From Xiphydria camelus (Eukaryota > Arthropoda > Insecta > Hymenoptera > Xiphydriidae), in contig OY783200.1 of NCBI GenBank assembly GCA_963678675.1, positions 8,692,501-8,756,500 on the forward strand: a stretch of 64,000 bases of DNA. Reading direction: 5' to 3'. Below the pieces are notes generated by a model, which saw only the letters and a list, made by a program, of their open reading frames with translations, was not told the DNA's origin and did no database searches. The position numbers were made by a program, and so were the translations under genes. Below are positions 11,605 through 22,372 of the stretch, one piece after another. The number at the start of each line of letters is the position of its first letter. Position 1 is the stretch's first letter.

Positions 11605-12427
11605 TGTTACGACCCGGCCTATCTCTAAACCCGGTCGCTCTATGACGCGAGGCGCGAGGATCGGGCACCGCGCGCGAGACGCGCGATTCAGGAACAATCC
11701 GAAAGGAAACAGGGAAGAAAATTCCATACAGAGGTTGCCGGCAAAATTCGAATTTATTCCTTAAGCAAAAATCGAAGTTCGACGTTATTCTTTAAGCAAA
11801 AGGAAAAGTCGCGTTCGGTTCCGTGATCGAGTTGCGTCTCTCCCAAAAAATCTTCCAGCGTTTCAAATCCCTCTCGGCGTCGCCCGGGAAGGGGATGCTC
11901 CGGTGGGTGTGCCTCGTGCGATGTCCAATCGGGGTGAGTCCTCGAGAAAAGGGGTGTTTCCTCGAGGACGAAGACGTCGGGTGCCGTAACGTCTTCCAGA
12001 TGTGTCGATGCGTCCTGTTTCGAATGCGCGGGTCCTGCGTTGGCGAGAGTTTTCTGCGAAGGGACTAAAAAATCGGTTTATAGCCCCTCATTGTTCCTGG
12101 GCCTTAGAGATGTTGCAGCCTTCGCTCCCGCTGTTCTCGGTCCGTGAGAAAGTCGCAGCCTTGGCTCCCGTTGTTCTCGGGCCGTGAGAAAGTCGCCGCA
12201 TCTGCTTTCCTCCTACCTACCCTACCTCATCCCTAGAGTGACCATTTCTCTACAAGAATCTATGCGGAAAAGGGAGATATGCTAATGATGGGGATTTCTC
12301 ATACGCAAGTCTTAATTCGAAGGCTCCTTGAACAGCCCGCGTTCTACAGCGGAAAACAAGGCGATCGTCGTTCGTGTAGGCTTGTCCAAAGAACCGTCGC
12401 TCTATGAGAACGTGACGTAATGTCACA
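11605..12427 (-). repeat. Gypsy 3' LTR
   Basis: Starts TGTTACGACCCGGCC and ends GTAATGTCACA on the + strand. Same length and, as far as I can read, same sequence as the LTR at 19091-19913. Small ORFs inside it (81 and 61 aa) occur identically in both copies and are not genes. Confidence 0.93.
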
Positions 12428-12441
12428 CCTTCCCCCTTATC
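12428..12441 (-). other. polypurine tract
   Basis: On the - strand a purine run (GATAAGGGGGAAGGTG) lies directly against the 3' LTR, the expected plus-strand primer position. Confidence 0.75.
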
Positions 12442-12910
12442 AAAAGCTGTTACCTATGGTGACAGCTTTTATAACCTATTTGATTACTTATAATTTGCAA
12501 GAGTATATTGTTCGTACAAAAAAGGGGAAAGTGCGCCGTAGATACAAGAATGCTTAGCAAGTATTTTAATTAATTTAAGTCTGGATTTACATCTCCGTTA
12601 TAAAAATATAGCCACACTAAGCAGACACATAACACCCAAAAAAAAATCGTGGAAGGTTAATTGTTTGTTATAATCGTTAATTTCGATGTAAATATTCCAA
12701 ATTTCACAAACGGGATGGAAATAACAAAGTAAGATAAAAAAAAAAATTTTTTTTTGCAACATACTATACATACACACATTCGTTCCATACGAGTTGCTAT
12801 TTTACATTTATCAAGATTTATTTTACAATAAAGAGTATCGAATTAAATACATTTCAGGGTTATTATTTATCCTATTTTACTTTCACAATGATGCTTGCGC
12901 GTCACAATTA
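12442..12910 (-). other. post-pol region of the Gypsy element
   Basis: About 470 bp of AT-rich, non-coding sequence between the pol stop codon and the polypurine tract. No envelope-like ORF. Confidence 0.6.
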
Positions 12911-15900
12911 TCAATTATTTCCTAGAGGGGATGTCGGTCGAATATAAGCGAGCTTTAGTTTATTTGTGTGAACTATCTTCTTATTATTTTTGCTAATTTG
13001 TATTTCTGCGTTAAGATCGTTGAAGATTCGGGTAATTTTAAAAGGACCCTTCCAACGTGGATCAAATTTAGATTGACGAGGCTCTTGAAGCAAGTAGACA
13101 TCGTCGCCTACCTGAAAAATGCGGGGATTTGAGTGCCTATCGAAAAGTTTCTTGCTCTTGGCTTTCGCCCTTTCTAGGTTTTCCGTTGCCATACCCTGGG
13201 TAGTAGTAATTATCGTGAAGAGGTCATCAAAATATTGAATGAATGTACGAGGCACCCGCTGATCTGAGAATTCCGAGGGAATTTGAGCTTTTCTTCCAAA
13301 GATTAATTCGTGAGGTGTGAATCCGGTAGCTTCGTGGACGGAGGTATTGTATGAAAACATACCAAATCTAATCCACTGATCCCAATTTCTTTTTGCGCAA
13401 TAATGTTTCAGATATTCCATGAATGTGTGATGGGCTCTTTCTAAGGATCCCAAAGATTGCGGATGAAAAGCGGTTGATTTTATCTGTTGAATTTTGAAGA
13501 TTTGACAAAAGTTTTTCATAATGCTACTCATGAAATTGCTTCCTTGATCGGTATGTATTGCCTTGGGACAACCGAATCGAGAAATGAATTGTTCAGCGAG
13601 TGCGAGGGCAACTGTGATCGCATCGATGGTGGGGAGAGGAATGGCATCCGAATACTTTGTTAGGTTGTCTTGAAGAGTTAGTAAGTATCGATTTCCTTTC
13701 TCGGTAACTGGTAAGGGACCGACAATGTCCATTTGTACTTTATCAAAAGCTTGCTGCGGAGTGTCGGTGATACGAAGGGGCTGCCTAGTTTTTATTCTGG
13801 CGAGCTTGTTCTTTTGGCAACTACTGCATGTGTGAACGAAATTAATGATATCCTGCTTCATCCCTTTCCAATAGTATTCGTCTCTAATTCGATTATAGAG
13901 CTTGGAGATGCCTTGATGACCACCTACAACCGACTCATGGTACTCTTTGACGATAGCTGCCTGTTCGTGCTTGGATGGAAATTTCAATTCGTTTGAGCAA
14001 ATCGTAATTGTATATCCTTTATTGAAGAAGACCGTTTGAAAGATTTTTTCTATGTTTACCCAGGGGAGTTGATCTAATCCATTTCGATTTTTTGAAACGC
14101 TACAGGTGAAGATACCAAGGAAGTCCATTAAATTTTTCAAGCTTTTTATGCATGACTCGACGTTGACTAAATTGGGATATTCGTTGGACGAATTTTTAAC
14201 AAATAAATGGAAGACGTGATACTTATTGGATGGAAGAGTGGTTGCGTCACCTAAGCTGCCAGGGATTTTCTGCAAGTCGTGAAAGGTAAACCATTGTGTT
14301 TCGATCAAATCTTTGCTTGTTTGAAACGACAGGTCGTAATCGATAGAGGTGAAATGTACAATATGATCATTTCTCAGGGCCAGGAAATCTTTACTGTGGA
14401 CGAGGCATGTGGCTGTGGAAATTAAAAGGTTGCGTCTTGTAATTGTATCATTGTCAAGTCTGTGAGAGTTTTTGTCCTCAGGTGAGTCATCGTCAACAGT
14501 CGTCTCTCGATGGTCTCGCTGGCTGACGCGTGCTCCGGAGTACCCGGCGACGGCACACGTCAGGAAGTCCCTCGGTGACGATTTAAACCTGACACGGGGG
14601 AGGGCTAACGTCATCTCCCCCCCTGGCGTGTGTTCCGGAGTACCCGGCGACGACACACGCCAGAAATCCCTCGATGACTCTTTAAAGTTGACATGGGGGA
14701 GGGCTAACGTCATCTCCCCCCCTGGCGTGTGTTCCGGAGTACCCGGCGACGACACACGCCAGATATTCCCACGATGTGCTGATACTGGTGGCGTAATTCT
14801 GTCTTGTCCCGGTAGTTCGTCCTCAGTTGCTGTCAGGTAAGCGTCGCTGTCCTCTCCATCGTCAGAGTCCGTCGACATTGTTTCATCTGATTTTATTAGA
14901 GAAGGAGCTTTGCTCGGGATGCTATCGTCTCTGTTTGCGTTAATGGAGAAGCAGCTGTCGATTAAAGTTTCGATACTGGAGTCTTCCGTCGGTCTTTCGG
15001 GACAGTCGCCCACTGCAAGATTCACGATAGGTGGGTCGTCTGCGCAGACTAACACCGATCTCAAATCTTTCGAGCTAAGTCCCTTTTGATTTGTATAGTC
15101 ATGATTTTGTTCGTTTAGGAGGATCGGGTTACGGGAGAGTGCGTCAGCGTTGGAATTTATTCTGCCCGGTTTGTACCTGATGTCGTAATCGTATTCGTTA
15201 AGGCGAACTCGCCATCGCATTAATTTCGACGTGGGATCTTTGGTATTGTGTAACCAAGTTAGCGGTCGATGATCGGTGACCAAGGTAAATTTGCGGCCGA
15301 AGAGGTATGGCCGGAAATGTTCGACGCCGAATACAATAGCTAGCATCTCTTTCTCTGTCGTGGAATAATTAGTTTCTGCGTTGTTGAGTGTTCGAGAAGC
15401 ATAGGAAATCGGAAGATCTTTGCCTATAGGACCTTGACTAAGAATGGCGCCCAGCGCGTAGTTGGAAGCGTCGGTCGTGACGACAAAAGGTTTAGAGAAA
15501 TCTGGATATTGCAGCAAGGGCTCGGTGCATATAATATTTCGGAGATTTTCGAAGGCTTCTTGAGCGCTATCGGTCCAAGAAAATGAGATGTCGGATTTTA
15601 AGAGACGAGTCATTGGTTTCGCGATTTTCGCAAAATCTTTCATGAATCTTCTATAGTAGCCGGCGAGGCCTAAGAATTGCTTAATATTCTTTTTTGTTTT
15701 TGGGATGGGAAAATTCTTCACGGCTTCTATCTTTTTAGGGTCCGGCCTTACTCCTTCGTGCGTGATGATATGACCTAAATATGATATTTCCTGCTTTAGG
15801 AACATACATTTTTCCGGTTGGAGGGCTAAGCCAGAGCTTCGCAACCGACCTAAAAGTTTTTTTAATTTCAACGAGTGTTCTTCCAGGGAAGCGGCATAGA

Positions 15901-17179
15901 TGACAATATCATCCATGTAAACGAAAAGCTCGATTCCTTGCAGACCCGAGAGTACTAAATCCATCAGTCTCTGGAAGGTTGCGGGGGCATTTTTTAAACC
16001 GAAGGGCATACGGTTAAATTCGTAATGCCCGTGCGGGGTGGAAAATGCAGTTTTTGATTGAGAAGCAGGGTCTATTGGCACCTGATGAAATCCAGAAGCT
16101 AGATCAAGGGTACTGAAGTATTTTGCCCCTCCGAGCTGATCAAGAATATCAGTGATGTTGGGGATCGGGTAAGCATCGCTAATAGTTTTTTCATTGAGGG
16201 CGCGATAATCTATCACCATTCGCCAGCGAGGATTTCCCGAGGCGTTGGGTTTTTTCGGTACGATCCAGACGGGAGAATTATAAGGTGAATCGGAAGGCCG
16301 GATTACGTTATTCTCGAGAAGGGTATCGACTTGGTTTTGTATCTCTTGTTTGTGGACCTGTGGGTATCGATATTGTTTTATGTTAATCGGATTCTCGTCC
16401 GTCGTGGCGATTTTATGCCTTAGAATCGTGGTTGAACCTAATTTATCTCCGGGAAGATAAAATTGAAACGGAAAGCTGGCGATACATTCTAAGATGCTAG
16501 TCCTTTCGACTTCGTTTAGACCATCCAAGTTGAGAAAGTTTGCAATTTTCGAGAGTCGTTCTGCGACAGATTTTTCCAAATCAATGCCGGGATTTCCCAG
16601 TCGAGCAGATCGAGCTAGCGGAGGTTGAGATTTGAAATCTTCTAACTCGATAGGGGGAATAGTAAGATTAATGCGACTGCTAGTTGAATTTATGGCAAAG
16701 GTATGGGCGTAGCCGTTCCTTTGCGTGACTAACACTTCGCCCAAATAGACACCGCGTCCTGCGTCAATCCTTCTAACATATCCCTCCTTTAGTTCTTTAT
16801 TCTTTATAGGAATTTTGATGAGTTTTTTTGTTCTCGGAGGAAGATCAAACGATGGGTGGTTACAAAACTGAATCTCCTGATTACCGAGGATCAACTGACT
16901 AGGAAGATTGGCACGGAAAGTGAGTATTGCTTCCTGCTGAGTCAAAAAGGACATGCCTAAGATACCTGCTTGCTGGATGGGAAAGTCGCTGTCGACGACT
17001 TGAAACCGTATGTCTACGCTTCGTATTCTAACAAGTATCTCGCCATAGGTGCGCACCGTGCCAGAGCCGATTCCATTAAGATGGTAAATTATTTTCGTGT
17101 TTATATCGATGTCTGGTGTTAAAGCGTTTTCTTTAATTAAATTCAATTGAGAGCCGGTATCGATGAGAAAATATCCCAA
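12911..17179 (-). CDS. pol: Gypsy Pol polyprotein
   Basis: Single long ORF of about 1420 codons. Domains in order (residues counted from 17179): aspartic protease with FLIDTGSQ at about 4-12; reverse transcriptase with the YMDD box near 420; RNase H with VTTDASNYALG near 566; an unusual spacer (800-890) with about 2.5 copies of a 33-residue repeat; integrase zinc finger (HHCC) about 1073-1125; integrase catalytic Asp in QMDIVGPL near 1148, Asp in HTDQGSN near 1210 and Glu in SLGSLERAHH near 1243. The frame stays open upstream of 17179 and overlaps the end of gag in the -1 frame, so translation probably depends on frameshifting near 17230. No internal stop. Confidence 0.93.
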   Translation of the reverse strand: MGYFLIDTGSQLNLIKENALTPDIDINTKIIYHLNGIGSGTVRTYGEILVRIRSVDIRFQVVDSDFPIQQAGILGMSFLTQQEAILTFRANLPSQLILGNQEIQFCNHPSFDLPPRTKKLIKIPIKNKELKEGYVRRIDAGRGVYLGEVLVTQRNGYAHTFAINSTSSRINLTIPPIELEDFKSQPPLARSARLGNPGIDLEKSVAERLSKIANFLNLDGLNEVERTSILECIASFPFQFYLPGDKLGSTTILRHKIATTDENPINIKQYRYPQVHKQEIQNQVDTLLENNVIRPSDSPYNSPVWIVPKKPNASGNPRWRMVIDYRALNEKTISDAYPIPNITDILDQLGGAKYFSTLDLASGFHQVPIDPASQSKTAFSTPHGHYEFNRMPFGLKNAPATFQRLMDLVLSGLQGIELFVYMDDIVIYAASLEEHSLKLKKLLGRLRSSGLALQPEKCMFLKQEISYLGHIITHEGVRPDPKKIEAVKNFPIPKTKKNIKQFLGLAGYYRRFMKDFAKIAKPMTRLLKSDISFSWTDSAQEAFENLRNIICTEPLLQYPDFSKPFVVTTDASNYALGAILSQGPIGKDLPISYASRTLNNAETNYSTTEKEMLAIVFGVEHFRPYLFGRKFTLVTDHRPLTWLHNTKDPTSKLMRWRVRLNEYDYDIRYKPGRINSNADALSRNPILLNEQNHDYTNQKGLSSKDLRSVLVCADDPPIVNLAVGDCPERPTEDSSIETLIDSCFSINANRDDSIPSKAPSLIKSDETMSTDSDDGEDSDAYLTATEDELPGQDRITPPVSAHRGNIWRVSSPGTPEHTPGGEMTLALPHVNFKESSRDFWRVSSPGTPEHTPGGEMTLALPRVRFKSSPRDFLTCAVAGYSGARVSQRDHRETTVDDDSPEDKNSHRLDNDTITRRNLLISTATCLVHSKDFLALRNDHIVHFTSIDYDLSFQTSKDLIETQWFTFHDLQKIPGSLGDATTLPSNKYHVFHLFVKNSSNEYPNLVNVESCIKSLKNLMDFLGIFTCSVSKNRNGLDQLPWVNIEKIFQTVFFNKGYTITICSNELKFPSKHEQAAIVKEYHESVVGGHQGISKLYNRIRDEYYWKGMKQDIINFVHTCSSCQKNKLARIKTRQPLRITDTPQQAFDKVQMDIVGPLPVTEKGNRYLLTLQDNLTKYSDAIPLPTIDAITVALALAEQFISRFGCPKAIHTDQGSNFMSSIMKNFCQIFKIQQIKSTAFHPQSLGSLERAHHTFMEYLKHYCAKRNWDQWIRFGMFSYNTSVHEATGFTPHELIFGRKAQIPSEFSDQRVPRTFIQYFDDLFTIITTTQGMATENLERAKAKSKKLFDRHSNPRIFQVGDDVYLLQEPRQSKFDPRWKGPFKITRIFNDLNAEIQISKNNKKIVHTNKLKLAYIRPTSPLGNN
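14515..14790 (-). repeat. 99-bp coding tandem repeat inside pol
   Basis: The block CTGGCGTGTGTTCCGGAGTA recurs exactly 99 bp apart (14623 and 14722), with an earlier diverged copy. Each unit encodes 33 residues around VSSPGTPEHTPGGEMTLALP, in frame between RNase H and integrase. Confidence 0.85.
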
Positions 17180-17226
17180 TCCCGAGTTAAGGAATTCGTG
17201 GTCTAAAATAATAACGGGGAGTTGCT

Positions 17227-18471
17227 CTATTTTTCCTGCGTCGAAATGGTAATTAATTCGGTAGATTCTGGACGCGCTCTTATTGCCGTGCTCCTCGATG
17301 CGTCGTTCCGCGGAGCAGGCTTCGCGTTTAAATGCCCGGTGCTTTCGTTTTCCGTCCTTTCGCGTAAATTAGTGCGGAAATTGTCCCGACGGCGATCCCT
17401 GTCCCGCTTCGCGTAGCACTTAGATTCGGTGTGCCCCTTTCGCTTACAGTAATCGCAGCGCGGCGGTTCTGCTCGCGAGAAATGTTCGCGTTCCTGTCGC
17501 TTCCCGTTGTTACAATTTCTTTTAAGATGTCCCGGTTTCCCGCAGTCGAAACAAACCGCGGATAACTTGTCGTTTGAATTCGCGGCCGAATATCTGATCT
17601 CATTCATGTAGGCTATTCGAGGTCTACTGTATCGCGAGTTCTTTGATTCGTTCAAATTTCGGACGCGCGATCGTTCTTTTTCATATTCTTCCTCGGTGAC
17701 GGCGAGGTTAACGGCATCCTGTAGATCTCGTGGACTCCGATGTCGCACGGGTAATTCTATTCTACTCGTGAGGCCTTTGACGAAGCAATTGCACGCGTTT
17801 TGTTTGGCTCGCGACTTTACTCCGCGCGCGATCTCACCTTCGCATTCACGGTCTACTGCCTCTGATATCTCGAATAGGAGTTTTTTTACGCGATTTCCGT
17901 ATTGACTAACGGACTCATCTCTTTTTTGATGTATATTAGACATGCTAGCTTGTAGTGAATCTAGTGTTTTGCGCGGCGCGAAGGCACGTTCCAAATCGTC
18001 TAGGAATTCGTCTAAATTTAGGTCGTTATCCGAATCAAGTAGGTAAATTTTTGCATCGCCCGTAATTTTTTGACGAATTATTTTAAATAAAAACTGTTGA
18101 TTAGCGGGTCTTACCGACTTCCAGACATCTCTGCAATCCTTAGCGAATTGACGTATCGGTGGAGATTTCCCGTCGAATTTCGGTATGAGGTCCGATGCTA
18201 TTTTTAAAGATATATATCGGGTTTCTTCGCTTCCCCGGCTTGAAACGTCTGACGTAGAATTTCGATCCGATTGTGGAGGATCGTCTCGTAATAATGTAAC
18301 TGCCGGTGATGCAAAATCGCGCGACAATACCAATGGATAATTAATGTTACGCGACGGCTCCGGCTCGGGGCGTGATACCACGGGTGTTATTTCCTGTATA
18401 TTTTCTCGGGGTGGGGACGATTCATTTTGCTCTTCAACGATCCAAGAATTTGTAGATCGATTCCGATACAT
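17227..18471 (-). CDS. gag: Gypsy Gag protein
   Basis: 414-aa ORF starting MYRNRSTNSW at 18471. The central part resembles a retrotransposon capsid (KFDGKSPPIRQFAKDCRDVW, then DLERAFAPRKTLDSLQ and an R-rich loop). Two zinc knuckles near the C-terminus, CFDCGKPGHLKRNC and CDYCKRKGHTESKC, bind RNA. It ends STQEK* and is followed in the -1 frame by pol. No disruption seen. Confidence 0.92.
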   Translation of the reverse strand: MYRNRSTNSWIVEEQNESSPPRENIQEITPVVSRPEPEPSRNINYPLVLSRDFASPAVTLLRDDPPQSDRNSTSDVSSRGSEETRYISLKIASDLIPKFDGKSPPIRQFAKDCRDVWKSVRPANQQFLFKIIRQKITGDAKIYLLDSDNDLNLDEFLDDLERAFAPRKTLDSLQASMSNIHQKRDESVSQYGNRVKKLLFEISEAVDRECEGEIARGVKSRAKQNACNCFVKGLTSRIELPVRHRSPRDLQDAVNLAVTEEEYEKERSRVRNLNESKNSRYSRPRIAYMNEIRYSAANSNDKLSAVCFDCGKPGHLKRNCNNGKRQEREHFSRAEPPRCDYCKRKGHTESKCYAKRDRDRRRDNFRTNLRERTENESTGHLNAKPAPRNDASRSTAIRARPESTELITISTQEK

Positions 18472-19090
18472 TTTCGCAAAAGATCTCTATTCGATATATA
18501 CTACGTATCTTGTTATTTATAATATAGCCCTACTTGGTCACTCAAGAGATGATAACTATTTGACTCACTCTTACAGCGTCGTGAAGGGGTTGTCAGCCTC
18601 GTGATCTGGTTGCTGGGGTCGAACGTTGTATAGATGATGGGGGTCGAACGTCGTTCAGGTCGCCGATGCTCCTCTTTGTCGATGGTCGCCTCCTTGTCCG
18701 GCAGGGTTGTCCAGAAGTCTCTCTCGCCGTTGGATTACTGTGGTGAGTACTTCGTGTTGGTGATGTTGTTCTCTATGGTTGCCTGTGGTTTCAGGGATAT
18801 AGCGTGCACGGCCGCTGAAACCGCTTCTCCGGCATTCGCCCGTCGCTCCTGGGGAAACCGTGCGAAAACCCAGGAAGGAGAAATGGCACACCAAGAGGAC
18901 GTCTTTCTCGGATTATTGGATGTCCCGTAGTTGATTCTAGTTGTCGTCCAAGGAGACACTCGGTGGGTTGAATCGGAAGTTGGCTCGGGACGTCGGATGC
19001 TTCACTCACTCTGTTCACAGTCTGGGTAATTACACTATATGCACTGTAGTTCAAAGTCTTTAATAAATTTGGGTACACCGCTGTCACCAC
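18472..19090 (-). other. Gypsy 5' leader with primer-binding site
   Basis: About 620 bp between the 5' LTR and gag. Directly inside the LTR the - strand reads GTGGTGACAGCGGTG (TGGTGACAGCGG at 19089-19078), a candidate tRNA primer-binding site because it starts TGG; the tRNA is not identified. Confidence 0.65.
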
Positions 19091-19913
19091 TGTTACGACC
19101 CGGCCTATCTCTAAACCCGGTCGCTCTATGACGCGAGGCGCGAGGATCGGGCACCGCGCGCGAGACGCGCGATTCAGGAACAATCCGAAAGGAAACAGGG
19201 AAGAAAATTCCATACAGAGGTTGCCGGCAAAATTCGAATTTATTCCTTAAGCAAAAATCGAAGTTCGACGTTATTCTTTAAGCAAAAGGAAAAGTCGCGT
19301 TCGGTTCCGTGATCGAGTTGCGTCTCTCCCAAAAAATCTTCCAGCGTTTCAAATCCCTCTCGGCGTCGCCCGGGAAGGGGATGCTCCGGTGGGTGTGCCT
19401 CGTGCGATGTCCAATCGGGGTGAGTCCTCGAGAAAAGGGGTGTTTCCTCGAGGACGAAGACGTCGGGTGCCGTAACGTCTTCCAGATGTGTCGATGCGTC
19501 CTGTTTCGAATGCGCGGGTCCTGCGTTGGCGAGAGTTTTCTGCGAAGGGACTAAAAAATCGGTTTATAGCCCCTCATTGTTCCTGGGCCTTAGAGATGTT
19601 GCAGCCTTCGCTCCCGCTGTTCTCGGTCCGTGAGAAAGTCGCAGCCTTGGCTCCCGTTGTTCTCGGGCCGTGAGAAAGTCGCCGCATCTGCTTTCCTCCT
19701 ACCTACCCTACCTCATCCCTAGAGTGACCATTTCTCTACAAGAATCTATGCGGAAAAGGGAGATATGCTAATGATGGGGATTTCTCATACGCAAGTCTTA
19801 ATTCGAAGGCTCCTTGAACAGCCCGCGTTCTACAGCGGAAAACAAGGCGATCGTCGTTCGTGTAGGCTTGTCCAAAGAACCGTCGCTCTATGAGAACGTG
19901 ACGTAATGTCACA
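19091..19913 (-). repeat. Gypsy 5' LTR
   Basis: 823 bp, apparently identical to 11605-12427. The flanking GAAC (19914-19917) matches GAAC at 11601-11604. Confidence 0.93.
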
Positions 19914-20298
19914 GAACAATGAGGAACACGAGTCGTCGTTAAGAACTAACCTAAGCTTAAAGCGTGGTTCAAATGGGTGCGGAAGGCCTGCGGAGTGCGG
20001 AATGCGGAAAGATCGTCAGCCAATCAGCGCTCTTCCGCGTGCGTACTGCCTCCTGTCCGCACCCTTGGTTAGATATTTTCCGCACATTGCGCGCGTAGAG
20101 CGACAGTTCTTTAACCACCGTCTGCCTAGCAGACACAATCATTTTATAATTAATTAGGAATTACTCCTATCGCTTGGAAATAGTTTGGGGATATTTAGGA
20201 AATTAGTTTCAGATTTTGGGAAACGTTAATTAATTTATTATAAATTATTTTTTACTTGACCGTATAGATAGCAAATATTAATTAGAAATTGTCAAATT

Positions 20299-20586
20299 AC
20301 AGACGAATCAAGTGGAAATCATTTGGGGAATTGAACCCTATTGTTAATTTCATTTGGGAAATAATACTTACCTATGTAATTAATAATTAATTATCGTTCC
20401 ACGGTGAAAACTGTTTTATCAATAATATTTTATGATAAATACGTATTTATCATAAAATATTATTGATAAAACAGTTTTCACCGTGGAACGATAATTAATT
20501 ATTAATTACATAGGTAAGTATTATTTCTCAAATGAAATTAACAATAGGGTTCAATTCCCCAAATGATTTCCACTTGATTCGTCTGT
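20299..20586. repeat. 288-bp near-perfect palindrome
   Basis: Starts ACAGACGAATCAAGTGG and ends with the exact complement; symmetric about 20442/20443 (TAAATACGTATTTA). Only a few mismatches over 144-bp arms. Non-coding. Confidence 0.9.
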
Positions 20587-20628
20587 AAACGTATACGTTG
20601 ACGGTTACCGACCGTTAGATACCTATAA

Positions 20629-20839
20629 CCTGCGACTCGGATTCTGTCGCTGATGACTTTTTTAAATGTTACTTTTAAATGTACTAACCAATGATTAATC
20701 AATCCTCATGCTTTCATTAATGAGGATAGACACCACCGTAGCTAATGAGCGCATGAGAATTAATATTGTTCACATTTTGGCTAGTATGTTTATAAATGAT
20801 ACTTTAGAAAGTCACCAGCGACAAAATCCGAGTCGCAGG
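20629..20839. repeat. MITE with CCTGCGACTCGGATT ends
   Basis: Terminal inverted repeats CCTGCGACTCGGATTCTGTCGCTG and complement, about 210 bp, non-coding, directly beside the palindrome. Confidence 0.8.
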
Positions 20840-21191
20840 GTGAATCTTGCTCTAATTTGAAGGTTAAAGCTTGAATGTTACAAATCTCTTAACATTCTTG
20901 ACATTTATTTTAAATAAATATTAATCGAAAATTGATAATTTGATCCTGATAAATTGATAAAATACAATCCCAATGGCCAAGCGGGTTTATAACACTATAG
21001 TGCTGCCATCTTGTGACAACTTGTTCAAAGAACTATCGCTCTCCGCGCGGAATGTGCGGAAAATATCTAGCATGCCAAATTCGTGTGCGGACAGGCAGGT
21101 CGTACGCACGCGGAAGAGCGCTGATTGGCTGACGGTATTTTAGTACAAGACGGGCTGAGAAAATTTATTTTGTTGTCGACTTTTCTTTATA

Positions 21192-21320
21192 AGGCCCGGT
21201 TCCACAACTCGGGCTTAACTCTTAAACGGAGTTTAAATCATCCATCCAACCAATGAGCGCCCGAGAATGAGGATTTAAACCGAGTTTATCTAGATAAGCC
21301 CGAATTGTGGAACTGGCCCT
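21192..21320. repeat. MITE with GGGCC(A/G)GTTCCACAA ends
   Basis: Inverted ends AGGCCCGGTTCCACAACTCGGG and complement, about 129 bp, with inner GTTTAAA words also inverted. Similar terminal GGGCCGGTT to the elements at 21934 and 53361. Confidence 0.75.
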
Positions 21321-21933
21321 AAGTGTCCGATTTTATTTATTTTTTTTAATACTCGGAAAAATATATAGAACAAATGTGTTACATAAAGCCAAAGTATGGT
21401 TTTTAATTTTTAATAAAAATGTATTTTTTGTACGGCTTTTTCTTAAATATAAAACTGTTGAGAAATTATCGAGATATGCTGCGAAGAAAATTTAGGGAAT
21501 TTCAAGACGAAACGATTGGTTTTTATCTCATTTTGCTACGATGAATAGTTCTCAAGATATTGCATTTTCTATATAAATACGCGTCGAAGGGAACGCGCGC
21601 CCTCGTAAATAAATGCCTCTAATTTCACACTAAAAATTGATATTTTCCGATAATTATATAAATACCTCTGATTTCACTAAAAATGGATATTTTCCGATAA
21701 TAATTTTTTTGTTTTAAAGGTAATGAAAATAGCAATTCAACCTCGGTTTTTGATCATTTTTACTAATACTAGTTATGATACTAATCAAAGAGAAAAATTA
21801 CGTTCAAGTTGGACACAAAACGTGACAGAAGAAAAAAAATTGTTTAAAGGTTTAATGATTTATTTTACTATTTTTAAAAGAATTAAGGATTTCTACAATT
21901 AAAAGAGGTTATTAAAACTAATTAAAACGTATT

Positions 21934-21972
21934 AAGGGCCGGTTTATACCGTGTTGGTAAAACCGGCCCTAA
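21934..21972. repeat. deletion remnant of the GGGCCGGTTTTACCAAC MITE family
   Basis: Only about 39 bp remain: both ends of the MITE seen in full at 53361-53488, joined in the middle. The flanks carry TAA on both sides. Confidence 0.65.
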
Positions 21973-22372
21973 AAGTAATTAATTATATCAGGATATTCTG
22001 TAATAATCTTCATCATCGTTTTGCATGAGAGAGACCGGTGAATTACTGTTACTTCTACCCTCTAAATCGTCATTAATAATTATATTTTCATTTTCAAATT
22101 GAATGCGAGGGATGACGCTTTCCTGAGTCATGCACCTAACGGGACCATCGTAATTTCATTCAAACCTCTAAACTCCCTCTTGTTCCGCCCTTCCGCAACG
22201 AATACGCATTTCCGTAACCTACTGCAACGCATGTGAACGGACTCGAAACCTTCCGCGCGGAATGTGCTGCGCGCGCACGTTCCGCATTCCGCATTCCGCA
22301 GGCCTTCCGCACCCATCTGAACCACGCTTAACTCTAGCTTAAAGCTACCTTGGCATGCCAATCACGCTTTGA

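Larger units (their letters stand above)
11605..19913 (-). mobile_element. Full-length Ty3/Gypsy LTR retrotransposon
   Basis: 8309-bp element transcribed from the - strand. Two 823-bp LTRs (11605-12427, 19091-19913) begin TG and end CA, and look identical in every block compared. The flanks are GAAC on both sides, a 4-bp duplication. Order on the - strand: 5' LTR, candidate primer-binding site, gag, pol (protease, RT, RNase H, integrase), polypurine tract, 3' LTR. Integrase after RT/RNase H marks the Ty3/Gypsy order. No envelope ORF is present. Intact gag and pol ORFs and matching LTRs point to a young insertion. Confidence 0.95.
19941..22350. mobile_element. element with inverted GC-rich ends, no transposase seen
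   Basis: The left end (TTAAAGCGTGGTTCAAATGG, then GTGCGGAAGGCCTGCGGAGTGCGGAATGCGG) is repeated inverted at 22270-22345. A further inverted block (19990-20110 against 21030-21140, sharing GAAGAGCGCTGATTGGCTGAC) lies inside. It carries three smaller palindromic repeats and no long ORF, so it looks like a non-autonomous composite. Confidence 0.5.

Noticed and set aside
11823..12187. ORFs of 81 and 61 codons on the + strand, repeated at 19309-19673
   Set aside because: They lie inside the two Gypsy LTRs and are identical because the LTRs are; antisense to the element and without protein similarity.
14472..14840. 122-codon + strand ORF with repeated residues
   Set aside because: Antisense shadow of the tandem repeat in Gypsy pol.
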